DNA of 64,000 nt, taken from assembly GCA_030407085.1 (NCBI GenBank), contig CM059583.1, positions 208,256,001 to 208,320,000 of the forward strand, written 5' to 3'. How positions within the stretch are numbered: position 1 is the first letter of the stretch; every line of letters begins with the position of its first letter. Of this stretch, positions 25,929 through 37,262 are shown piece by piece. Both the position numbers and the translations under genes were made by a program. The stretch comes from Trichopria drosophilae. Taxonomy: Eukaryota; Arthropoda; Insecta; Hymenoptera; Diapriidae. The notes under the pieces were generated by a model, which had not been told where the DNA came from, ran no database searches, and worked only from the letters and a program-made list of their open reading frames with translations.

Positions 25929-28900
25929 TCAGATGTCTGTAGTAAGATTATCGAAGTCTGTACTGAGATTATTGATGTCGCTGAAATTTAAAAAAAATAC
26001 ATATATCATAAAGGAGAGTTAACAGAGAACCGAAATAATTGCAAAAGAAACATTTAATGCACTTTTACAGTGTTCGACAATAGTAAACTGTACTTACTTT
26101 AAAATCTTCTCTTGTAAACTTAATTCAAGCTGTCGTAATTGCAGTAAGCGTTTTCCTTTTTCACAGAATGGTATACAACATTCAACTGAATTACAATTTT
26201 TTGCGTGAGATAGACAACCGTCGACAACCATTTTGCAAGCTCGACATCCACCGATAATTTTCTTTTTACAACCTTTTATGTGACTAACGACATTCTTTCC
26301 TTCTCCAACTTGAAGTTGTTCATAATATATGTTTTTAGATAAATTTTCTTGCAACATATGTTCAATCTATAAATACACAACTTATACATTACAATATTTA
26401 TGATTAATTAATAACTAAATGAAATTAAAGAAATATGTAGACCTTTTGCTCTTCTTCGCTAGGACCAGCCTCATCTGCTCTAATTTTTGTCATATTATGT
26501 GGATGACCTTGATCTCCTTTACAATTTTGGCACATATAAAAATGCTACATAAAAAAAAAAAATTTTAAATAATAATTGCATTAAATATTTTGTTTTTTTC
26601 AACTGCATTAAAATAGTACTTACACCGCAATCATAGCAACGATATATAAATTCATTTACAGCACTCTTGCAAATACTACATTTGTGGTAAATTGTGTTTA
26701 GTTTTCTGTGATGTCGCAGTCGTTCTATCCGGTGCCTACACTGTGTATTTTTAATAAAAAGATGATTACATAATCTTTCTTAATGAACATAACGCAACAA
26801 ATATGAGAAAACAATTTGTTTGAATACCTGACAAAACTGTGAACTTCGATACATGCTGCTTTTTTGGTGTCGTAATTGTTCGATTAAACAACGTAGTTTT
26901 CTAGGAGATTTTGACCTCAATGTCATACGATTCTCTATATAAGCAAGTCGTGAATTGTTATGTATGGTATTACTTTCCTGATCGGAATTAAGTAATACGT
27001 GCTGGGGAGATTCAGAAACTGACGTTGATTCTGTCGAAATATTCACTAATGGTTTTTGTGCAATGGAAGTAGTTGTGCAATCTGCTTCCAAATTTTCATT
27101 CAATTTATCAATAGGATTCTTCCTATAAATTAAAAAAATTCGTGTCAAGTGTGCGGAGAATAAAAAATATTACTGGCTCGTCCCTGATGTTTTGTTTTCA
27201 GAGACGAACCAGTCTTCTCTGCACATTACACGGAAAAATTTTCGGAGGTTGCTCCAATCTCGGGATTAAACGTCATTCAGTTAATAAAATATGATCGAAT
27301 ATTAAAAAAAAAATTTTTTTCGGTCAATATTGTTTTGTTTCATAATTACAAATTGTTGATAAACTTCACAGGCGCAACGGAATGTGGGAACAAGAAAAAA
27401 GTAATCGGCTTATGAAAGTATTAAATGAATAATCTTTATTTATAGTTGCACAGTTAGCAAGTGATTCTCTCGCTAAATAAAGATGTAGAACAATAGTGTT
27501 GATAAATATCTTCACAATAGTTCGAATAAAAATATTCAAAAAGATAAATCTACAAAATGATTTCAAGATAAACCAAAAAAGCGCCTCTTAAAGCCCTTTT
27601 TCACTATTAAACTGTGAATTATATTTAACTTTCTGTTTTAAATCTATTTGTCCTTTTGCACGTTCTTTCAGACTTTTTATTTTTCACACTTTTATTACGT
27701 TTCCTAATGTTTTCTTTTCTATACTTTACAGATTCTGTTTTCTTACTTTAGACCAATACAGACTAACTGACAGAAACGATCTCCTACGGTTCTATTCCTA
27801 TTTTCCACCATCATGATAGAATTCGACTACCAATCAGAAAATACCTATCAACCAGAATATACTTCAACACAAATATCCATGTAACATTTTTAGACTTTAA
27901 AATAGTTTAAAAGATTTAAAAAATAATTATACAAAATTTTAATTTAAGGACCATATAAATGAATTTTTAAATCTTTTAAATGATTTTTGCATCTGGAAAT
28001 GTTACACTGATATTTTTAATGATGAGCCGAAAGAAAATTAACATAAAATATTCTTTTTTTTTTTAGGTTTGATCGTATTTTATTAACTTAATTATGTTTT
28101 TATTGTGTTTGCTTCCAACTTTGGAGGAGTAGCTCCCCCGAAATTTTTTCAGTAGGCAGTCATCATTAATCACCAGTATTTAAACATTAACCATTAGTGT
28201 CAGAAGACGACTGACTAATACGTAGAGACGACTGAATCTCTAAAAACAAACAACCATTAGAGACGAGTCACATGGTTCGGAAAGATGAACCACTGGTATT
28301 TTCTATTCTCGGTGTACCATTTATATTAAAACCCAACAACTGTAAAAGAATAGAACAAACAAATTTTCAATCTGGAATCTGTCCATTTTAGAATTGAAAT
28401 TGTTTTATTTTAATTCTATATAATTCGTTTTAATTCCATTAATACGATACAATGTAGCATTTTAGAATAGAAGTACTTCCATTTAATTCGAATCAATTAG
28501 AAAATGAAATTGACTCATTTAACTAATAATATTAATTTGCTGCAAAACGTCTGAATAAATTTCATTAAAGCCATAATTGAAGCTGATATATAAGCCATAA
28601 TTCAATACGAAAATGGACAGATTCCGGATTCGATTCTTTTTCAGTTGTTAGGAATACATAATTTATAGAAAAATGAATACATTAGAAAAGTTGCTAAATT
28701 ATTCAAATCTCGTTTGTTGAAATCATTCCGATTAGTGAATAACAATATTAGAGTTTTGCTACTCCTACTATGCATCAGAGTTCAAATGTTGGAGTCGAAT
28801 CAATTGCCATACATATTTTTATCTGCTTTTATAATTATTAATAAAATTTCTGTGATAGATTTTTGAACATTTTATATGTCAACGGTACCATTGTAAATAT

Positions 28901-29617
28901 GATAATAACTATTTTCTTTAATTTTTAAACTTTCTTATTTGCTAATTTCAGATATTTAAAATCTGTGGAGTATTATATGTTTTTCAATTTCTTATTAGTT
29001 TTATTTAAATATGAACTTGCATTAAATAAAGTTACCATCTCTTGCAATACAGTGTAGAACTAAGTCATTACATTTATTTAGTTTATGTTAATATCATCTT
29101 AGAACACTTTAATTTAGAATAAAAAAACAACATACCTTGCCTGATCTAGATCGTGAACACCTCTGCCTTTCAAGGTATTTTTTGTGCCTGCGCAAAATAC
29201 CAATAAACAGTTCTTGTCTGTACAAAAAATGGAATGGAAACAAATAATTTTTGCTAAGGTTGTACAATTTTCGCATCCTCCTGCAGTTTTTGTTGTACAA
29301 TTATTAATATGGGAGATGAATTGTTTTATATCTAAACAATAAGGCTCCTTGCAATTTTTATCTTCACACTCACTTCCGTGTATTAAATTTAAAAGATATT
29401 GTTTTACACGATGTTTAACTGTATTCTGTTAAAAAAGCAATGACTTTATTAGGCAAAGCTTAGATTAAACATAAATCATAATGTTTTAGGAAATTATTAA
29501 AATTACCAGATTTGTAGGTATTTTGAGACTGGTACCTCCCAAAACATCAGGAGAAGTTGCGAGTTTCATAGTGTATTTGAAACTATCTTTTGAAGAAAAT
29601 TTTCTAGGAAAGTATGT
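25929..29617 (-). CDS. TAZ - ZZ - TAZ zinc-finger protein, CBP/p300-like without acetyltransferase
   Basis: Seven minus-strand exons join in phase: 29617-29507, 29425-29136, 27122-26828, 26740-26624, 26544-26443, 26366-26098 and 25980-25929, about 411 codons. Exon 2 holds a TAZ domain with all three zinc sites (HGSECEDKNCKEPYC, HINNCTTKTAGGCENC, HSIFCTDKNCLLVFC). Exons 4-5 hold a ZZ domain with all eight ligands (CSIC, CYDC, CQNC, HPH). Exon 6 holds a second TAZ whose second and third sites are intact (HIKGCKKKIIGGCRAC, HAKNCNSVECCIPFC) but whose first HCCC site is gone. CBP/p300 carry ZZ-TAZ2 after the acetyltransferase domain; no such domain, KIX or bromodomain is seen here. TAZ domains bind transcription-factor activation segments, so an adaptor or competitor role is possible (inference). 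The true start is unsure: a Met at 29569, or an upstream exon (see 32545-32642). Confidence 0.8.
27229..28160. mobile_element. Inverted-repeat-bounded insertion in a TAZ/ZZ intron
   Basis: Sequence at about 27229-27330 (TTCGGAGGTTGCTCC, GTTAATAAAATATGATCGAA) recurs inverted at about 28060-28160. The 0.7 kb between the arms shows no coding sequence. The arms are diverged and the ends imprecise, so this is an old element inside the 2-kb intron between the first TAZ exon and the linker exon. Confidence 0.5.
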
Positions 29618-29973
29618 CTGAAACATTAACTTTTATTTTAAAAATTATTAAGAACATCATACATGTACATAAGTGGTGTATATGTAAATGTTATATGTAC
29701 ATATGGGCAAATCCATGGAACCGTTTGATTTAAAGATAAAAATATAAACATTTTTAAATTGCAAGCACATCTTTAATTTGTGGATATATATGTGAGAAAT
29801 ATAGTAAGGAATAAAAATTTCGTTGCGTAAATTGTTTTTCATTTCTGCTGAAAGAATTATAATTAAAACAGTATATTGAAATTTTGACTGTTAAAAATTC
29901 ATTTTCAAGCTGAAAAAACAAATAAAAAACTACTAACGAATTTCTAAAACGTTCTTGTTCATTTATCGAAAGA

Positions 29974-30431
29974 TTCCAGCAAATAAAAATTCATTAATTT
30001 CAATGAGAAATTCAATACTTTGTCCAGACCTAAGGTCTGGGTCGAAGTAGTAATTCAGATATGTTTCATGTTTTACTTTTTTATAATTCAATTTTATTGA
30101 AATTATTTCAATTTTATTGAAATTAATTCAATTTTATTGAAATTAATTCAGTTTTATTGAAATTAATTCATTTGAGGCAAACATTACTATTTTCCATCGG
30201 AATTAATTCAATCTCCATGTGTTCTATTTGCAATTTGCTATTAAAATTCATTAACGATGACACATTTTTCCCATTCAAAATCATTGAAGCAAACAACTTT
30301 CTACAGACTATTAACCATTAAAAGTAAATGAAATTTATGTTTTCATTCATGCAAGAAGTTAAAAAAGCTAATTCAGACGCGTTTTCATGAATAAACTTCA
30401 ATCGACCTTCAATGAATTTTCATTTACTGGG
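29974..30431. mobile_element. CCCARYAAACGAAAA-family element, copy sharing a body with 34251-34670
   Basis: The left end is CCAGCAAATAAAAATTCATT and the right end is the complement of CCCAGTAAATGAAAATTCAT. The body matches the element at 34251-34670 over most of its length (ATGTTTCATGTTTTACTTTT, CATTCAAAATCATTGAAGCA). It contains a four-fold tandem of about 21 bases, CAATTTTATTGAAATTAATT, at 30088-30170. Non-coding; it lies just upstream of the TAZ/ZZ gene. Confidence 0.65.
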
Positions 30432-30509
30432 ATGGGAAGTTTTCAAAAATGTTCTTGGTGAAAGTTTTTTTAAAAGGATTATAGTTGTAATGAATGTTTG
30501 TTGCATGTA

Positions 30510-31372
30510 CACTACCGGCCAAAAGTTCGTGAACGCTCTGAATTTTTTAACTCGTCAAATAATGCGTTCTATCTCCAAATCCTTAACGATAATGATAAAA
30601 CTCATTGGATGTATTTTAAAGTACACAAATAAAGCTTTCAATTGGTGCATTTAGTTTTACTTCAGACGTGATAGTTTCGTAGTTGTCATATTTTAAAAAT
30701 GTTAAAATTTGCAATTTTTTTCCTTCGACTTCTAACACTAACGAAAAGTCTAATAAATTTTTCTGTATATTTCCAATTTTTTGCTAAATACTATAATTCA
30801 AGAGCTTTGACATAGCTCTTGTAAAAAGTACATACGATTTTTTTTTTTCAGAGTTACTATTTTTTTGAGTTATCAACTTTTTGCCTTTTTCCAAAGAATT
30901 CTGACAAAATGAGGTAAACTGGCAATTTTCAAAAAATCATAACTCAGAAACAAAAAATCATAACTCAGAAACAAAAAATCATATCGACTTTTCACAAGAG
31001 CCATTTTAAAGCCCTTGAATTGTAGTATTTAGACAAAAATTGACTATATGCAGAAACATTTTTTAGACTTTTTATCAGTATTTAAAATCGACAGAAAAAA
31101 TTTCAAATTTTAACATTTTTAAAATTTGACAAGTACAAAACTATAACGTCTGAAGAAAAACTAAATGCACCAATTGAAAGCTTTATTTGTGTACTTTAAA
31201 ATACATCCAATGAGTTTTATCATTAATGATAAGGATTATTTTTATTAATTTTATTATTATATATATAAATTTATTAATTAATTTTATCATTATCGTTAAG
31301 GATTCGGAGATAGAACGCATTATTTTATGATTTAAAATATTCAGAGCGTTCATGAACTTTTGGCCGGTAGTG
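30510..31372. mobile_element. Palindromic Tc1-type MITE (863 bp)
   Basis: The ends CACTACCGGCCAAAAGTTCG and their inverted copy are flanked by TA at both sides (30508-30509, 31373-31374). ACTACCGGCCAAAAGTT-like ends are familiar from Tc1-type elements. The interior is also palindromic (AAAGCTTT, TTGAAAGCTTTATTTGTGTA and complements). One arm carries a partly duplicated TTTATCATTATCGTTAAGGA segment. No transposase is present. Confidence 0.75.
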
Positions 31373-31539
31373 TATATTTATTTTACACACATATTTTTTA
31401 ATATTTTTTGTTAATACTTTATGTTAATATTTTATTTATTTATATTTTATTATAATTCTTAACGTATTAGTGTTTGGAACAATTTTTATACTCATTTTTA
31501 AAACAAATTGATAATTTTTCACCAAAAAAACATCGTATA

Positions 31540-32400
31540 CCAAATTAAATGCAACCAAGGAATTTATAGACGAAACTGGTAGATTACTAAAAAACCGTAT
31601 AAATGAACAGAAACGTAATATATATTTAGATGAAGATAAATACACAGGCTTAACTATACCTAGGATAAACACAGGACATAGCTTTGATTTTAATAATATA
31701 AAAATCTTAGCCATGGAAAGAAATAAATTTAAATGCAAACATTTCAAAAATTACTTTATTAAAAAAAAACGAAAAATCAGTTAATATTCGATTTGAAAAA
31801 TCAAATTTACCAGATGTTTACTTATCAATAATAAAATTATAAGAACGTCAACACAAAAACCAAATCAAAACGCTATTGTAAAAGTCAAATGTTGTAAGAA
31901 ATTTTTAGTCTCCTAACTACTTTTGTCAAAGTCATATACAATTTTTTGGAAATTTAAAACAGTGTTAAAGTAGTATAGGTATTTTTTAATTAAAAAAATA
32001 ATATATAGTGAAATCTTATTGAGTATAATACTCATAAAATTCATTTTATTTTTATAGAGTACTCCATAACATCCAGGTATTCAATAAAATTAAATTACCA
32101 ACAATTAGGGTAAGATGGAACAAATATAACTATTTAAAAAATTGACTTAATAGAAGTTTTTAAAAGAACTGAAAATTTGAAATTTAAAAAACTTTTTTTG
32201 TTAATCTATGTGTATTTTTTGTTAAACATTTACCGATTTTTTATGTATGTAATTTTTTTATTCTGGTTATTTAATTATGTTAAATTTATTGTAAAAACGA
32301 ATTTTGTTTATAATTTTTGTAAAATTTTCATAATTTTTTAGAATGCAATATTCTGAAGAGGGCTCATAGCCGAAACGTCATTCCAACTTTTTTATTAACA
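31540..32400 (+). pseudogene. Penelope-like element 3' remnant (GIY-YIG endonuclease fragment and tail)
   Basis: A plus-strand reading frame at about 31555-31785 gives DETGRLLKNRINEQKRN and then INTGHSFDFNNIKILAMERN. This is the pattern of the C-terminal part of the GIY-YIG nuclease that follows the reverse transcriptase in Penelope-like elements. The following stretch (VNIRFEKSNLPDVY) recurs at 15310. At 32353-32380 is TTCTGAAGAGG..CCGAAACGT, a hairpin-like motif also found at 15531. The reverse transcriptase is missing and the frame is broken, so this is a truncated, dead copy. Confidence 0.6.
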
Positions 32401-32544
32401 CCTCGTCACTTTGATATTTAAAGAAACATTTGAAGAGATATTTCACTTAATAAAAATCAAAGAAGAAGAAAATATTAAATATTTTTAAAACCTTGTCATT
32501 TTTTTAGTTTCCTTCTTTTTTGTACATTCAGACGTGCTTCGTAC

Positions 32545-32642
32545 TTTAAGGACACTTCTAGTGGCAGTAATAGCCTTCCTCTCATCAAAAGACCACTTAT
32601 TGGGATGCAAACGAAAATGACAACACAGTTGATCGTACAAAT
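32545..32642 (-). CDS. Possible upstream coding exon (unassigned)
   Basis: The minus strand reads LYDQLCCHFRLHPNKWSF and continues openly after an acceptor-like GTAAAG. With a weak GTACGA donor it would end in phase 0 and could join the first TAZ/ZZ exon at 29617; with the alternative donor at 32492 (phase 2) it would not. The residue make-up looks coding, but I recognise no domain. It may belong to the TAZ/ZZ gene, to another gene or to a transposon. Confidence 0.25.
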
Positions 32643-32828
32643 CTTTACATAAACAATAAGAACTTACATATAATGTTTACATGCCTATAATTATTATATA
32701 ATTTTATTAGTAAAAAACACAAATTTTAATGTTACTCACCGATTGTGAAATAAATATTTCCTAATCAATTTTTGAGTGTAAACGAATGTATTGAATGTAA
32801 ACAATGTACTTGATGTTGATTATTTTAA

Positions 32829-33443
32829 CCCTTAGAAGCATGGCAGCAACCCATGTTACCACCTCGATTTCTTTGATATTTGCTATTTTAAATTCCAGTT
32901 AACGCATTTAGATCGGTCTTTTTGCTATTCTCTATTACTACAGTGATAGAAGAATATATAAAAACAGTTATGACGATATGATTGTTTATTATTTATGATT
33001 TATAAATAAACAAACATGAAAAAACAAGATTTTTTTTGAAAGAATTCATTATTGACGCTGCTTTTTAAGATAATCATTTGAAATTTGGTACAGTAGGGTT
33101 TTAGATATCGCCAATGATGATACCGATATTGGTTTTACGAAATTCAAAATGGCGGCCATGATGATGTAAAAATGCAACAATTTAATGAATTTTCATATTT
33201 TTGTCCGCCATATTAAATCTGCCATTTTAAATTTTAATAATCTGACACCGCATTTGTAATCAACAACCCTGAAAACCCCCCAAGTAAACAAGATACAGGA
33301 CATTTCGATGGATTTTCATATTTTTGTCCGCCATTTTGAATTTTGAAAATCTGATTCCGAATTCGTAATCAGCGACCCCAACAACTCCCGAGTAGCAAAT
33401 TTCAAGTTAATAAAACGTAAAGAAAAATGTATGCTTCAAAGGG
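32829..33443. mobile_element. piggyBac-like MITE (TTAA-flanked), CAGCGACCCC family
   Basis: TTAA|CCCTTAGAAGCATGG at the left is matched by ATGCTTCAAAGGG|TTAA at the right (TTAA at 32825-32828 and 33444-33447). The interior carries AAAATGGCGG and TTCGTAATCAGCGACCCC words also present at 20541-21250. It is about 615 bases and non-coding. Assignment to piggyBac-type rests on TTAA plus the CCC terminus. Confidence 0.65.
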
Positions 33444-33952
33444 TTAACCATAAAAGTTTAGAAAAATGTATTTAATGGTTTTTAAATGTTTTGGATAACA
33501 TAATTAGCGTTTGGATATAATGATATTAATAATATCTATCATTCATGACTTTCAAACTCTAATTCTTCAATTTGTGATTGTGCTGTTAAAAAAACGTCTA
33601 AATTTCACACTTATAGATACATACGTAATTATTGTTATGTTATCTTTATTTTCGAAAGCATACTGTTTAATAAGCACTCAATTTCTTCAGTAATACACTC
33701 ATTAAACAAAAATTAGGATTGCATCACCGCTGACAGCACAAAGTGAAACAAATCTTTATAACTTTCTGTTATTGAAAAATAGGAGTAATACTTTTTGAAT
33801 TATTGTCGTTTACTTTTAATTAAGGAACAATCATTTTATTCGACATGCAATACATTTGTAAATATAAGAAGAATCATTTATAATTCGTTTTGGATGATTT
33901 TATGTTGAAAAAATTATATACATTTAAGTCGAAAAGATACTCAGTGTAACAT

Positions 33953-34130
33953 CCCAATAAACGAAAACAAATAGAAAGTTAAAAATACGAATTGAAATGA
34001 ATTCAAGTGAATTAAAATGAATTAAAAAGTGAATTCAATTAATCATTTTCGTGCGTTTTAATTCATTTTAATTAACATGAAATAATTTCAATTCATATTT
34101 TTAACTTTCTATTCGTTTTCGTTTACTGGG
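33953..34130. mobile_element. Short CCCARYAAACGAAAA palindrome (178 bp)
   Basis: It starts CCCAATAAACGAAAACAAAT and ends in the complement (ATTCGTTTTCGTTTACTGGG). It is palindromic throughout, with GAATTGAAATGAATTCAAGT in the left arm. Its sequence is nearly the same as the segments starting at 41878 and 42159. Non-coding. Confidence 0.75.
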
Positions 34131-34250
34131 ATGTCAAATTTAATATGTTGAGCCCATACGTATGACTTTTTATTTTACATGAAACGTATGAAACTTACTT
34201 TTAATTTAATTTAATTTTTTTGTTAAATATGTTATTGAAAAAAAACTGCC

Positions 34251-34670
34251 CAGCACATAAAAATTTATTAACTGCACCATTTCTAAATAGGTTTTTTCAT
34301 CGTCTGGAATGAATTTCAATGAGAAAATACTTCAAATATGTTTCATGTTTTACTTTTTTATAATTTAAATTTATTAAAATTAATTTATTTGAAACAAAGA
34401 TAACTATTTTTCCATTGGAACTAATTCAATCTCCAACTGTTCTATTTGAAATTTTGCATTGAAATTCATTAATAATGACACTTTTTCCATTCCACTTTTT
34501 TCCCATTCAAAATCATTGAAGCAAACAACTTTATACAAATTATTAACCATTAAAAGTAATTGAAATTTACTTTTTAACTGAAATTCATGCAAGAAGTTAA
34601 GAAAGCTAATTCAGACACAAAGCCATGAATAAATTTCAATCAACCTTCAATGAATTTTCGTTTACTGGAT
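34251..34670. mobile_element. CCCARYAAACGAAAA-family element, sister of 29974-30431
   Basis: The left end is CCCAGCACATAAAAATTTAT and the right end TGAATTTTCGTTTACTGGA. The body is aligned with 29974-30431 but diverged and lacks the 21-base tandem repeat. Non-coding. Confidence 0.6.
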
Positions 34671-35799
34671 GATACTAAAAAACAAATTATATAATATTAT
34701 TAAAGTGGTGTAAATGAGGAGTAATATTAAATCACGGAGTTCCATGGATTTTCCCATATAGTATTGAAGAATTTATCGAAGCCATGAAGCAAAATAAATT
34801 TCAATAACTGCATATTTAGGGTATAAAAGGATTTCAATGCACCACTGTAATTACTTGTTATTAGCACTAGATGTCAAAAAGTCAATATGTACTAGCATCC
34901 AGTGGATTCATAAAAAAAAGGTTTTGACAAACGCGCATATGATTGAGTTTAGAACACAGATATATCTCCTCTCCACGAGTTTAAATACTGAATTCGTAAT
35001 GAGCAAGATGAACAACACGTTTTTAGGTATAACTAAACGTATGTATTAGAAACAAACTTTGGAATTATAGCATGATCAAACTCACCAAACCCACCAAACT
35101 AAGGTCATGAAGGTTTTTCTTCAGTTCCAACGGAAAGATCAGGAAAGATGTCAGAACCGTCAGAACCAATCACGACGACGGACGTACCCGAGGACGAAGA
35201 CGAACAGCGCGACTAGTGGATGGATTATCAACAAACTTTCTATCACCTCGCGAATCGTTTGAATTGTAAACAACTTTTTAAAATTACTTCAAATAATAGT
35301 ATATTATGCAACAAGGGCGAGAATTTCCATCTTCGACGATGGTGACAATCACAGAAAGCGGAATATCTAACTTTTAGAGCATTTTTTGAAATCATTCTAA
35401 TTTCTTTTTTATTAGCCTGTCTGTACTTATTTATTTTTATTTATTTATTGTATTTAACGGAATCGCCCTTTTACAATTTTTATCATAGTAAGATACTCAA
35501 CAGAATTGTAATTCTGCCCCTCTGTGAGATGCGATATTACAATGTGAGCTGTAACAGTGCGGTGTAATTTTACAATTCGCCCAGTGATTTTACACCGGCA
35601 TTTTTTACAGGTTGGGAGGGCCGTGTAATATTACAGTGGTCCTTCTCTTACGTTGACTAACGGGTAAGATCAACATTTACAATCAACAGGGAGGGCAAAT
35701 TGAATACTGTACCTCCAAAGATGACTTGTATTCTGGTACACGGTACCGGATTTTATTTCCTGAAAATAATTTTCCTGCCAGAATTCACCGGAAATGAAA

Positions 35800-36540
35800 A
35801 AAGATGGAAAAAGATCGACAATGAGCGAGGCATATCGAAAATGATCAATAATCATTGAGAAAGATCGAGAGAAATGTAAAGAAATCGATAGAGATCGAAA
35901 AAAATCAAGGAAGATCGAGAAGGTTCAAGAATGACAGATGATGATCGAGAAAAATTGAGGAAGATCGAGGAAGTCGAAAAACATCGAGAAGCATCGAGGA
36001 AGATCGATAAGATTGATAATTATCGAGAAAGATGGAGAAAGATCCAGGAGGATCAACAAAAATCGAGGGAGATGGAGAATGATCGAGAGAAATGGAATGA
36101 GTTCGAGATAGATCGAAAAAATCAAGGAAGATAAAGAAAGATCAAGGATGATCGAGAAAGATGGAAAAAAATCGAAAAAGATCAAGAAAGATGGATGGTG
36201 GTGGAGAGAGATGGAAAAAGATCGGGAAAGATTGGGAAAGATCGAGAATCATCGAGAATCATCGAGAAAAATCGAGGAAGATTGAGAAAGATCGAGAATG
36301 ATCGAAAATCATAGAGAAAGATCGTGGAAGATCGAGGATGATCGAGGGAGATCGACAAAGATGGTGATGGAGAGGGATCAAGAGAGATCGAGAAAAATCG
36401 AGAATGACAAAGACCAAGAAAGATTAAGTGAGATGGTGGGTAATGAAGAGCGATAGAGAGATAGAGAAAGATAGAGAAAGATCGAGAAAGATCAAGGAAG
36501 ATCAAGGAATATCGAAAAAACTTGGTTAAAACTTGGAAAA
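35800..36540. repeat. Purine-rich satellite, about 10-bp GATCGAGAAA-type unit
   Basis: About 740 bases are made of variants of GATCGAGAAA (AAGATCGAGA, GATGGAGAAA, GATCAAGGAA), almost wholly purine on the plus strand. The copies are diverged, so it is old rather than freshly expanded. Long open frames on both strands (for example 36182-36622 minus) are by-products of the repeat. A separate short repeat of GTGTCCAGACGATCAA follows at about 36588-36640. Confidence 0.85.
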
Positions 36541-37262
36541 AAATGATCGGGATAGATGTCTGGGAAGAGGAAATTAGGTGAACGATGAAGTGTCCAGACG
36601 AAGAAGTGTCCAAGACGATCAAGTGTCCAGACGATCAAGTGGAAGACTATGAAATGGGTTACGATCAAATGGTATACGATGAAATGTCCATAAGTCGGAT
36701 GCAGCAGGGCACAAATGGAAAGCACGGCACAAAAGTAGTGCAGAAAAGAATAAGTGTGACAACTACCTATCGGAACAAATCTTTTTCGGAAAGTAGGTAT
36801 TTTTGAAAGAAATTTTTGTAATATAACTTGTTTTATACAAAATTTTTGTGCAGTCTCAGACGGGATCCCAGTACAAATTCTCATATGGGTTCTCAGTGGG
36901 ATCGAATATGGGAATTTTTAGGTGGGAAATTTGAAAATCAAATCTACTTAGTATTTGAGCAATTTCTCCTTAAGCCTCTAATATTTCAATTTCATCAATA
37001 TTGTTGACATTGCCGCCATTTAGGACCTTTACACACCTATACTTTCGGGTGCGCAATGGCATAGGGAAAACCCCACTCATGTGACCGAAAAAACCTATGC
37101 CGAGTACCGCAGATTAGAAAAACATCGATTCTGTTCGCAACATGCACATTGGTGAACTGCACCCAACACTTTTGTCCTTGTTCTTGCCTATACGTCTTTA
37201 TGTGAGAAACAAAGAAAACCACGGGGATTCCCTGTGCGAATTAATGGAGTTGGGTGTACATA

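Noticed and set aside
35931..36622. Long charged (plus) and Phe/Leu/Ser-rich (minus) open frames
   Set aside because: Both are translations of a short purine-rich satellite unit without stop codons; no domain or gene context.
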